Assembly: GCA_035439445.1 (NCBI GenBank)
Contig: DAORKG010000059.1
Span: 1 to 14,145 of the forward strand
Direction of reading: 5' to 3'
DNA length: 14,145 nt
Origin: UBA4416 sp035439445
GTDB lineage: Bacteria > Bacteroidota > Bacteroidia > B-17B0 > Aurantibacillaceae
Shown in pieces: positions 7,150 through 14,068 of this stretch (position 1 is its first letter; the number at the start of each line of letters is the position of its first letter). The notes beneath the pieces are model-generated. The model saw only the letters and a list, made by a program, of their open reading frames with translations, searched no databases and was not told where the DNA came from. Position numbers and translations under genes: made by a program.

Positions 7150-9087
7150 CTATTTTTTAGTATCTGTAGGAGGTGTTTTTTTGTCTTCGGTTTCTTTTCC
7201 CATATTTTTAGAAACTTCCTCTAACAGTTTTAAACCTAATAATCCGCTAATTGGTCCGTTTGCACCATCTCCATTTCCTCCTGCAATTAATACATCCGGA
7301 ATTACTTTAATTTTATCTTTTCCTATAGCTTCTGTTACTTTTAAACGGCTGAAGTTATCTCCGCCCATCGCTTCAACAGCTAATCGATATGACTCTGCAT
7401 TTGATTTACCAATCGCTAAAATACTTTGAGCTTCGGCATTACCGGTTACCTGAATTTTTTCCGCATCAGCATTCGCCAACATTTTTACTTTCTCAGCTTC
7501 TGCATTTGCTAATAATTTTGTTTTCTCAGCATCAGCGGCAGCAATCACTTTTAATCTGTCAGCTTCAGCATTAGATGAAATTTTTACACCTTGTGCTTCA
7601 CCGGTTGCTTTCTTAACAGCTGCATCAGCAATACGCTCGGAGATTAATACACCCTGATCTGCTTTTACGATTTCTTTTTGCATATCAGCAACCGCTGTTT
7701 CTTTCTCTAATGCCTGACGTGTTACCTCGGCGCGTTTTTGAGTTTCAAAAGTTGTGTTTTGTTCTTCCGCAATTTTTCTATCTGTTAATGTTTTCATTAA
7801 ACTTTCAGGAGGAACAATATCTCCAATTAAGGTATCAACACCGTTTACGTTATATTGGTCGAGCACCTGACTGATTTTAGCTTTAGCTGCATCTTGTCTT
7901 TCTTTTCGTGTGCTTAAGAAAGCAATCACATCACTATCTTGAGCAGAGTTACGGAAGTAATTACCAATAGTTGGTTCTAATACCTGTCCAACCAAATTCA
8001 TCATACTACCAAAACGAGCAATAACTTTTGGAGCTTCTGTTGTAGGTATATGAATAATTTGTGATACATCTAAATTGAATGGGAAACCATCTTTAGAGCG
8101 AACGGTAATAGTAGATAAGTTTTTATCTAATTGATGTGATTCGCTTCGAGCATTTGCCCAGTTTAATACTAAGTTAGTTGTTGGCACTAATTCCACACGC
8201 ATAATAAACGTATTTACTGGGTATTTACCAGGGCCTAATGGTTCAGCCCAAACACCTTTTTCACCTTTACTTACAATATTACCATGTTTAAATTCAACAC
8301 CACTTAAATCTTTTCCTTCAGATCCTACATAAGAAATAACGACACCAACATAACCAATTGGAATCTCAGTCATTTTAATTTGTTCAACTTGAATAAACCA
8401 TGGGTTTAAGTAATATGAACCTGCTAAAATAACTTCGGGTTGTAAACCTTTATTACCATCAGCCGTTAAAAAGGCATCACAATCCTGAAAGTTATTGTGT
8501 CCATTTACAGGTTTACCGGCAATGTTTCCTTCTTCAATTGGTTTACCATCTAAAGTAGTTACAATACCTACCATGTTTTCGTTTACAAGTGTCATATCGT
8601 AAGTCATCACATCAAACAAGAATGTATTGATACGATATGTACCTGCTGTAATAATAGCAGATTGACGACCTTTGCGTCCGCCATTTCTTAAAAAGGCTTC
8701 AGCATTTTGAAAAGAATCGCATTCAACTTTTCTAGCTAAGATATGTCCAGTTTCTAATTCCTTACCATCTTTAGCTACAATTAAACCAATTTTTCCTTCA
8801 GGAATAACTGTAAATGATTGTTGAGTAATTTCGTATTGCCAAATCCATTTCCAGAAATAAATTCCAGGTGCCAATGGTTGAGCCTGAAAACCAGCTTCGC
8901 CGTCAATGGCAATAATTCGACCTGCAGGTAATTCTTTGTTTGCTCCAAAGAGAACAAATTTCTTGGTAACTAAACCAATCTTGTCCTCTGGAATAATAAT
9001 AATACCAAATAAACGGAATAAAAGTTTGTAAAAGATTAATAATAAAACGGGAATAATTACCCACCAGTAAGATAAAATCAAATTCAT
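7150..9087 (-). CDS. SPFH/flotillin-like membrane protein with four N-terminal beta repeats
   Basis: A 645-residue protein, longer than typical bacterial flotillins. Residues 4-31 form one hydrophobic segment that should anchor it in the inner membrane. Four related modules follow at about 32-94, 95-167, 168-241 and 242-300, each with an xGxV strand, a G-x-I turn and an L/I-x-P/A-G-x-Y ending; modules 2 and 3 also share DGK and an F...AFL..G..KG insert. The SPFH (band 7) domain runs about 301-440. A long charged helix then contains five 11-residue repeats at 503-557, of the pattern xxANAxAEKxK, predicting a right-handed hendecad coiled coil. The C-terminus has a GGNGDGANG linker and an acidic/lysine tail. 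Such proteins oligomerise as membrane scaffolds. Its exact role is unknown; it has its own terminator and probably its own promoter. Confidence 0.88.
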   Translation of the reverse strand: MNLILSYWWVIIPVLLLIFYKLLFRLFGIIIIPEDKIGLVTKKFVLFGANKELPAGRIIAIDGEAGFQAQPLAPGIYFWKWIWQYEITQQSFTVIPEGKIGLIVAKDGKELETGHILARKVECDSFQNAEAFLRNGGRKGRQSAIITAGTYRINTFLFDVMTYDMTLVNENMVGIVTTLDGKPIEEGNIAGKPVNGHNNFQDCDAFLTADGNKGLQPEVILAGSYYLNPWFIQVEQIKMTEIPIGYVGVVISYVGSEGKDLSGVEFKHGNIVSKGEKGVWAEPLGPGKYPVNTFIMRVELVPTTNLVLNWANARSESHQLDKNLSTITVRSKDGFPFNLDVSQIIHIPTTEAPKVIARFGSMMNLVGQVLEPTIGNYFRNSAQDSDVIAFLSTRKERQDAAKAKISQVLDQYNVNGVDTLIGDIVPPESLMKTLTDRKIAEEQNTTFETQKRAEVTRQALEKETAVADMQKEIVKADQGVLISERIADAAVKKATGEAQGVKISSNAEADRLKVIAAADAEKTKLLANAEAEKVKMLANADAEKIQVTGNAEAQSILAIGKSNAESYRLAVEAMGGDNFSRLKVTEAIGKDKIKVIPDVLIAGGNGDGANGPISGLLGLKLLEEVSKNMGKETEDKKTPPTDTKK

Positions 9088-9108
9088 AATTTTTAAAATT
9101 TAGTAGAG

Positions 9109-9136
9109 TAAATGTATAAAGGAAACAAATACTCAA
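9109..9136 (-). promoter_or_regulatory. Possible promoter of the SPFH gene
   Basis: On the minus strand TTG (9136-9134) is followed after 17 bp by TACATTTA (9116-9109), one mismatch from TAnnTTTG. The box ends 21 bp before the ATG at 9087. This is the best candidate in the 107-bp gap, but it is weak. Confidence 0.35.
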
Positions 9137-9145
9137 CTTAGCATT

Positions 9146-9173
9146 TTATGAACCGATTTAAGTGGTTATGAAC
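9146..9173. repeat. 8-bp direct repeat upstream of the SPFH promoter
   Basis: TTATGAAC occurs at 9146-9153 and again at 9166-9173, exactly 20 bp apart, about two helical turns. The pair lies just upstream of the proposed SPFH -33 element. Spacing and position suit a dimeric regulator binding site, but AT-richness makes chance possible. Confidence 0.35.
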
Positions 9174-9194
9174 TTTTAATAATGTAGGGTGAAA

Positions 9195-10001
9195 TTATAA
9201 TTTGTTGACCGGTTTTGTTGTTTGTGCTTGTTCTGTTTCCTCAACAGGTAAAAAGTAATTACCTTTTGGATCAACATTTATTTTTGGTAACCATTTATTT
9301 TCTTCAAAATAATCATATCCCGGTTTTAATGTTCTCCAGAAAGCTAATTTACTTTTTGGATAATTTTTTTCAAGCATAGTGATGTTTTCAGGAGTAAATT
9401 TTATAGGGTAAATATCTATGTAGATAGGCACATTACGATTTCTGGCTTCTAAGCACAAAACATATAATTCTTTTATTTTATCATCAGTTATTGGAATGCA
9501 GCCGATTGTCACACAGTCGCCATGTATCATGATGGCACTTCCTGCATTTGGAGCTTCTTTTAATATAACATCGCTGGAGTTTGGATAATTAATCCTCATA
9601 CTTAAATAGTAATCACTATTCGGATTAAATAAATCTATCTTATAAAAACCCTCAGGGACCTGGTTATCGCCTTCTTTTCTTTTAGGACCTAAATCCCCAC
9701 TACTAGCACAAATATCATAGGTTTTAAATAATTTGTATCTAACATCTCCTTTGTTTTTAACCCATACTTCTACTATTTTTTCATATTTAAAAGTACGCAT
9801 GTATATATCAAATTCATCGGGATTAACCTTAATAGCTTTTAAATCCTGTTGAAGTTTTGGCCACTTTGTATCATAGGCCTCTTTCACTTTAGGGCTTTTG
9901 AGTTGTCCGGCTTTATATGCCAGAGTTTTCACTTGAGAAAAGGAATATGAAATTGTAAAAACAACTAACAAACAAGTATTTATAACATTTTTAATATTCA
10001 T
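9195..10001 (-). CDS. L,D-transpeptidase family protein (YafK-type)
   Basis: A 268-residue exported protein. Residues 1-23 form a Sec signal peptide ending SYSFSQ. The YkuD catalytic domain spans about 65-200. The signature IHGDCVTIGCIPITDDK at 159-175 supplies H160 and the nucleophile C168. The HGxCVxIGC form with proline rather than arginine after it is that of the YafK branch, not the SRGCIRM form of classical transpeptidases. The family makes or cuts L,D-linkages in peptidoglycan peptides, or detaches proteins from them; which of these applies here cannot be told. The last 65 residues (FWRTLKPGYDYFEENKWLP and a polar tail) have no known motif. It is divergent from a DivIC/FtsB-type gene, so both neighbours concern the wall or septum. 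No clear terminator follows its stop. Confidence 0.87.
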   Translation of the reverse strand: MNIKNVINTCLLVVFTISYSFSQVKTLAYKAGQLKSPKVKEAYDTKWPKLQQDLKAIKVNPDEFDIYMRTFKYEKIVEVWVKNKGDVRYKLFKTYDICASSGDLGPKRKEGDNQVPEGFYKIDLFNPNSDYYLSMRINYPNSSDVILKEAPNAGSAIMIHGDCVTIGCIPITDDKIKELYVLCLEARNRNVPIYIDIYPIKFTPENITMLEKNYPKSKLAFWRTLKPGYDYFEENKWLPKINVDPKGNYFLPVEETEQAQTTKPVNKL

Positions 10002-10002
10002 A

Positions 10003-10031
10003 TTGCTTTATTTCAATTTGGTTTAATTTTG
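10003..10031 (+). promoter_or_regulatory. Promoter of the DivIC/FtsB-type gene
   Basis: TTG (10003-10005), an 18-bp spacer and TAATTTTG (10024-10031, full TAnnTTTG match) lie 27 bp before the ATG at 10059. The element begins 2 bp from the divergent transpeptidase start codon. A weaker CTAAAATA (10037-10044, TATTTTAG on the minus strand) could drive that gene. Confidence 0.5.
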
Positions 10032-10058
10032 AAATACTAAAATAGCATTTTTCGGCAC

Positions 10059-10343
10059 ATGTTCATTCTTAAAATATTAAAAAACAAATACTTTTTGGTA
10101 GTTATAGGGCTCATAGTTTGGCTATTATACTTTGATAAGAATGATGTATTTACTCAATTTGAATTGATAACTAAATGTAATAAGCTAAATGCGGAGAAGG
10201 ATTATTACATAGCCGAAATAGAAAATAATAAAAAAGAGATTTTAGAGCTTCAAACAAATAAAAAGAGTCTTGAAACTTTCGCCAGAGAAAAATACCTCAT
10301 GAAAAAAGATAATGAAGATGTATTTGTATTCGTTGAGAAATAA
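10059..10343 (+). CDS. Septum formation initiator, DivIC/FtsB family
   Basis: A small bitopic inner-membrane division protein of 94 residues, normal for the family. Residues 1-10 are basic and cytoplasmic. One transmembrane helix is at 11-25 (YFLVVIGLIVWLLYF). A periplasmic coiled coil follows at about 34-70. The tail LETFAREKYLMKKDNEDVFVF (71-91) carries the conserved ARExYxMKxxxE segment. FtsB/DivIC pairs with FtsL and FtsQ to activate septal wall synthesis. The in-frame ATG at 10059 suits the basic N-terminus. In many Bacteroidota the gene lies near enolase; here it stands alone, facing a lone terminator. Confidence 0.9.
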   Translation: MFILKILKNKYFLVVIGLIVWLLYFDKNDVFTQFELITKCNKLNAEKDYYIAEIENNKKEILELQTNKKSLETFAREKYLMKKDNEDVFVFVEK

Positions 10344-10378
10344 AAAAGGTTAGAATTTTTTCTAACCTTTTTTATTTT
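10342..10378. terminator. Bidirectional terminator between convergent genes
   Basis: AAAAAAGGTTAGAA (10342-10355) and TTCTAACCTTTTTT (10360-10373) form a perfect 14-bp stem with a TTTT loop. The first arm begins inside the division-gene stop codon. The whole gap to the opposite stop codon at 10381 is only 37 bp, so this hairpin serves both genes. Confidence 0.9.
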
Positions 10379-10380
10379 AA

Positions 10381-11586
10381 TTAATATGCATAATCGCTCA
10401 GGTATTCAAAGTTAGGAGTTAATTTCCCATCTTTACAAATACTTGCGCGCTCTATAATTTGATCAACATCTTCTTTAAATAAAAATGGTAAAACTCTCTC
10501 CATCAAATCTTTACCAAAATCATCACTAGCGTCACGAGGTAATTCACATGGTAAATTATCTACAGCCATCACGCAGATTGTTTCTTTGTTAAATGGCACA
10601 TCTTCTTTATCTGTTTTAGGATTATAACCATAAAATGGCTGAGCAATAGTACTAGCTCTTAATGTAGTAGGAACAGAACCATCAATATCACATGTAATAT
10701 CTGCAACCACACTCATGTGAAAATCAGAAGCCTTCATATCTTCTGTAGTAAACATTTTTGGTGAACGTGGATCCCAAAAGTGAGCAGAAATGAAAATGTC
10801 CGTTGCTTTAGTGTATGGACCAAATTTAGATACAAAGTGCTCAGGATGTTTAAAGAAATCGTTTAAATCAAAGTTGTGATCATCAGGACGTTCCACATAA
10901 TCTCTTGGGTTTAACTGACAGTAAACCGGTTCTCTGAAAGATGCCATTAAAAATTCTTCAGGAGTCACTTTACGTATTCTTAAAGCAGATAAGGTTTCGA
11001 TAGCACCATTAGCAACTCGACCACCACCTGTTAAGGCAATCTTAATATTAGGTAATTTTACACGTTTTAATTCTTCTTCCATTTCAGCTCTGTCTCTACA
11101 AAGATTAGCCGGCTTTATTTGGAATAAATCATATTTACGTCCATATCCTAAAATACCATTATAAGCACCTACAATACCGGCATAACGTCCAAAACCAATA
11201 ATACGATTATGGTTTTTATCAGTCAAGGTTTCGTAGTCAATCATTTGGATTTTCTTTTCTATTAAAGTCTTCATCAACTTCTCATTATGAGGTTGTTTTT
11301 TAATTGTGTGAGAAAAGAAAAAATATTTTTTACCGGGAATTAAATTCTCTTTTGGAACCTCTTTTACTCCCATCAACACATCGCAATCACTTAAATCTTC
11401 CTGAAGTGTTAATCCAAAAGCTAAATATTCATCGTCAGAATAACATCTGATTTTGCTGGGTTGAATTACAATTTCTAAATTAGGATAAGTGCGTAATAAT
11501 TCTGTACAAATCAATGGGGTTAATGGAACTCGTTTATCTGGTGGTGATTTTTCTTCGCGAAGCACACCAATTTTAAATTTTGACAT
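10381..11586 (-). CDS. Saccharopine dehydrogenase-like / AlaDH-PNT N-domain oxidoreductase
   Basis: A 401-residue cytosolic NAD(P)-dependent oxidoreductase. The N-terminal alanine-dehydrogenase/transhydrogenase-like domain begins IGVLREEKSPPDKRVPLTP (6-24). GVKEVP (73-78, K75) and FFSHTIKKQP (90-99, H93) correspond in position to the Lys/His catalytic pair of yeast LYS1. The Rossmann motif ALTGGGRVANGA is at 184-195. DITCDIDGSVPTTLRASTIAQPFYGY (296-321) and AVDNLPCELPRDAS (341-354) resemble LYS1 and the lysine-ketoglutarate reductase half of animal AASS. These enzymes interconvert lysine plus 2-oxoglutarate with saccharopine. No partner saccharopine reductase or lysine-degradation gene is in the window, so the direction and exact substrate are uncertain; a broader amino-acid dehydrogenase role is possible. 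Confidence 0.85.
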   Translation of the reverse strand: MSKFKIGVLREEKSPPDKRVPLTPLICTELLRTYPNLEIVIQPSKIRCYSDDEYLAFGLTLQEDLSDCDVLMGVKEVPKENLIPGKKYFFFSHTIKKQPHNEKLMKTLIEKKIQMIDYETLTDKNHNRIIGFGRYAGIVGAYNGILGYGRKYDLFQIKPANLCRDRAEMEEELKRVKLPNIKIALTGGGRVANGAIETLSALRIRKVTPEEFLMASFREPVYCQLNPRDYVERPDDHNFDLNDFFKHPEHFVSKFGPYTKATDIFISAHFWDPRSPKMFTTEDMKASDFHMSVVADITCDIDGSVPTTLRASTIAQPFYGYNPKTDKEDVPFNKETICVMAVDNLPCELPRDASDDFGKDLMERVLPFLFKEDVDQIIERASICKDGKLTPNFEYLSDYAY

Positions 11587-11625
11587 ATAATTTTAGTGAA
11601 AGTGTATAAAAAGTGAGTTAAATAA

Positions 11626-11666
11626 TTAGGTTTAAATCTAATTTGTTTTAAATTTATACAAATATA
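11626..11666 (-). promoter_or_regulatory. Promoter and palindrome upstream of the saccharopine dehydrogenase-like gene
   Basis: The minus strand reads TATATTTG at 11666-11659, a full TAnnTTTG match, 72 bp before the ATG at 11586. No clear TTG is found at the -33 position. Between box and start codon lies TTAGGTTTAAATCTAA (11626-11641), a 16-bp palindrome with one mismatched pair. It shares the 11-mer TTTAAATCTAA with the candidate operator at 1581-1597. Confidence 0.4.
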
Positions 11667-11690
11667 CACTCATTGTTTAAATTTATGTCT

Positions 11691-14063
11691 ATGAAATACA
11701 TTTTTACTTGCTTGACTATTATTTTTTTATCGTTTTCAGGTTTTAGTCAATGTTTACCTGGCGAAATTGAAGTGAAAATAGTTTTAACTACTGATAATTA
11801 TGCGTCTGAAACATCATGGCAATTGAAAGATAAGTTTGGTAATGTCATTTTAAGTAATCCTACTTTATCAAATGCTACTACATTTACCAGCTCAGTATGT
11901 ACACCCTCAACTGGTTGTTTAGTGTTTACAATTAACGATTCTTTTGGAGATGGTATTTGCTGCGGATATGGAAATGGGAATTTTCAGATATACGTGAATG
12001 GAGTTTTACAAACCAATCATCCCGGTAGTTTTGCATCAACTTATAGTTATTACTTTAATTGCCCTCCTGGAGAGTCGTGTAATACAGCTATTGCAATTTC
12101 TACTGGAACTTTTTCAGCTCCTGGAAATGAGTATTTCTACAAATTTAAGCCATCTCAAGTTGGTTTATATCAAATTACAATGTGTAGTTTAGGAAATAGC
12201 TGTAATACAAAATTATGGGTTTACGAAAATTGTAATGGTCCTTTTAACTCTAATAACACAGGTACTATTTTGTACAATGATGATTTTTGTGGAATAGATG
12301 CCGAAGTTTCAGGCGCTCTAGATACTAGTAAAACGTATATTATCAGAGTAGGTTCATATAATAATTCTTGCGCCGGAACTATTAGTTTTGCGGTTAATTA
12401 CCAAGGTGCAATTTCTGGATGTACAACCTTTAGTGCATGTAATTATAATCCTTTGGCAACTATTGATGACGGTTCATGTTTATATTATCCAAATCCATTA
12501 TGTCAAGGTCCAGATTTAACCATAGTTCAGCCACGGTTTATCAGTTCTTTAAGTTTAGGTTCAGTAACTGCTAATGCCGGTGACTGTAGGGTAGCAGAAA
12601 GTTGTTTGACTGGTTACGGAACAAGAACTGTCATAAATTTTGATACTTACATAAAAAACATAGGAGATTTAGATTATTACATAGGAAATCCAAGTTCAAA
12701 TCCAACTCAGTTTACAACAAATAACTGTCATGGACATGCGCATTATGAAGGTTATGCGGAGTATCGTTTGTATAAACCAAATGGACAGATGATACCCATT
12801 GGATTTAAAAATGGTTTTTGTGTATTAGATTTTGATGGTTGTCCGGATGGTGGAATGGCAAAATATTCATGTAGTAATATGGGAATTTCTAAACAATGTG
12901 GTGATATTTATAGTGCCGGATTAGATTGTCAATGGATTGATATTACAGATGTTGATACCGGAAATTATGTAATGGCAGCTAAAGTAAATTGGGATCAATC
13001 AGCAGATGCATTAGGACATTATGAAAAATCATATACAAATAATTGGGCTCAAGCATGTATTAAGATAACCATGAATGGAGCAGGACAAAAGGGATTTACA
13101 CTTTTGAGTTCATGTCCTTCATATTCTGATTGTGCCGGAAATTTGTTTGGAAATTCAGCGGTGGATTGTAATGGAACTTGCAATGGAACTGCTAAAATGG
13201 GAGATTTAAATAATAATGGGATTCAACAACTGGTTGACGGTCAATTATATGTTAACAAAATATTGAATAATACAATTACCCCAACAAGCTGCAATGATTT
13301 GAATAATACAAATAGCATTACGGTTTGGGATGCGGCATTATTAGCTAATTGTGTGAATCATGGTTCCAGTATTAATACGAAATGTTTATTTCCAAGAGGC
13401 AATATTAATCCAACGCAAACAGCAACAATTAGTATTGGAAATGTCAATTTAAGTCAAAATTATTTTGATGTATACATCAAGAATCCAACGGCTAAGATTT
13501 TAGCATATGAGTTTAACATAACTGGAGCTACTATTTTAAATGTAGTAAGTTTGGTGCCATCCAATAATTATCCGGAAACACCAGATTTTTTAATTGGTGG
13601 AAATAAGGTTATATGCATTTCTTATAAAGATTCAACAATTCCTAAAAATGTGAATGCTCAACCCTTGTGTCGTGTTTATTATAATAATGCATCAAGTAAT
13701 ATTTGCATCAATAGTGTGGTTGAGATTGTAAATAAAGATTACGAATCGATTAATAAAGTATTAGCGAATAATTGTATTACCGTAACAGGGCTGTCGCAAT
13801 TGTTAAATAGGGATCATTATTTTTCTGTAGTCCCAAATCCTGCTAACGATAAGATTCAATTAACAGGATACACAAAATCAGCTGACAATGCGCTGGTAGA
13901 AATAAAAGATATTGCAGGAAGAGTAATATATCAAGAACATATTGATATTAGTGAAGTATTTAATAATGCCATTTATTTAAATGATTATAAACCCGGAGTA
14001 TATTATATTTCAGTCTCCTCCAAATCAGGAACGGCAACAAAACCTGTTGTAATAGTTAAATAA
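11691..14063 (+). CDS. T9SS-exported multidomain protein with lysyl-oxidase-like domain
   Basis: A 790-residue secreted protein. Numbering from ATG 11691 puts the signal peptide (MKYIFTCLTIIFLSFSGFSQ) at the very start; the ATG at 11685 is an alternative, and a TTG at 11673 is rejected. Order: beta domain with NDSFGDGIC (about 21-124); pre-peptidase/CUB-like beta domain (125-240); DDGSC cysteine motif GCTTFSACNYNPLATIDDGS (243-262); lysyl-oxidase-like domain (275-460) with CHGHAHY (H347, H349, H351), GFKNGFC (K373), CGDIY (Y407) and DCQWIDITDV (412-421); dockerin-like pair (504-525, 535-555); cohesin-like domain (575-697); T9SS type A domain (711-790) starting FSVVPNPANDK. Lysyl oxidases are copper/LTQ amine oxidases that act on lysine side chains of matrix proteins. 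Activity here is inferred; the substrate is unknown. Confidence 0.9.
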   Translation: MKYIFTCLTIIFLSFSGFSQCLPGEIEVKIVLTTDNYASETSWQLKDKFGNVILSNPTLSNATTFTSSVCTPSTGCLVFTINDSFGDGICCGYGNGNFQIYVNGVLQTNHPGSFASTYSYYFNCPPGESCNTAIAISTGTFSAPGNEYFYKFKPSQVGLYQITMCSLGNSCNTKLWVYENCNGPFNSNNTGTILYNDDFCGIDAEVSGALDTSKTYIIRVGSYNNSCAGTISFAVNYQGAISGCTTFSACNYNPLATIDDGSCLYYPNPLCQGPDLTIVQPRFISSLSLGSVTANAGDCRVAESCLTGYGTRTVINFDTYIKNIGDLDYYIGNPSSNPTQFTTNNCHGHAHYEGYAEYRLYKPNGQMIPIGFKNGFCVLDFDGCPDGGMAKYSCSNMGISKQCGDIYSAGLDCQWIDITDVDTGNYVMAAKVNWDQSADALGHYEKSYTNNWAQACIKITMNGAGQKGFTLLSSCPSYSDCAGNLFGNSAVDCNGTCNGTAKMGDLNNNGIQQLVDGQLYVNKILNNTITPTSCNDLNNTNSITVWDAALLANCVNHGSSINTKCLFPRGNINPTQTATISIGNVNLSQNYFDVYIKNPTAKILAYEFNITGATILNVVSLVPSNNYPETPDFLIGGNKVICISYKDSTIPKNVNAQPLCRVYYNNASSNICINSVVEIVNKDYESINKVLANNCITVTGLSQLLNRDHYFSVVPNPANDKIQLTGYTKSADNALVEIKDIAGRVIYQEHIDISEVFNNAIYLNDYKPGVYYISVSSKSGTATKPVVIVK

Positions 14064-14068
14064 ATTCT

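Noticed and set aside
7142..7574. Plus-strand open frames opposite the SPFH gene
   Set aside because: They are antisense to a strongly supported coding region; their composition (Ser/Pro/Leu-rich) is what the reverse of the Ala/Glu/Lys coiled coil gives.
7417..7581. Tandem DNA repeat or CRISPR-like array suggested by the repeated pattern
   Set aside because: The periodicity is at the protein level (11 residues, 33 bp) in a coiled coil; the DNA copies differ and there are no spacers.
8903..9136. Minus-strand frame overlapping the SPFH start
   Set aside because: It is out of frame with the SPFH gene, rich in Tyr/Ile/Phe from AT-rich codons, and has no recognisable feature.
11673..11690. TTG at 11673 as start of the lysyl-oxidase-like protein
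   Set aside because: It would put FKFMS before a textbook signal peptide that begins at ATG 11691 (or 11685); nothing supports the longer form.
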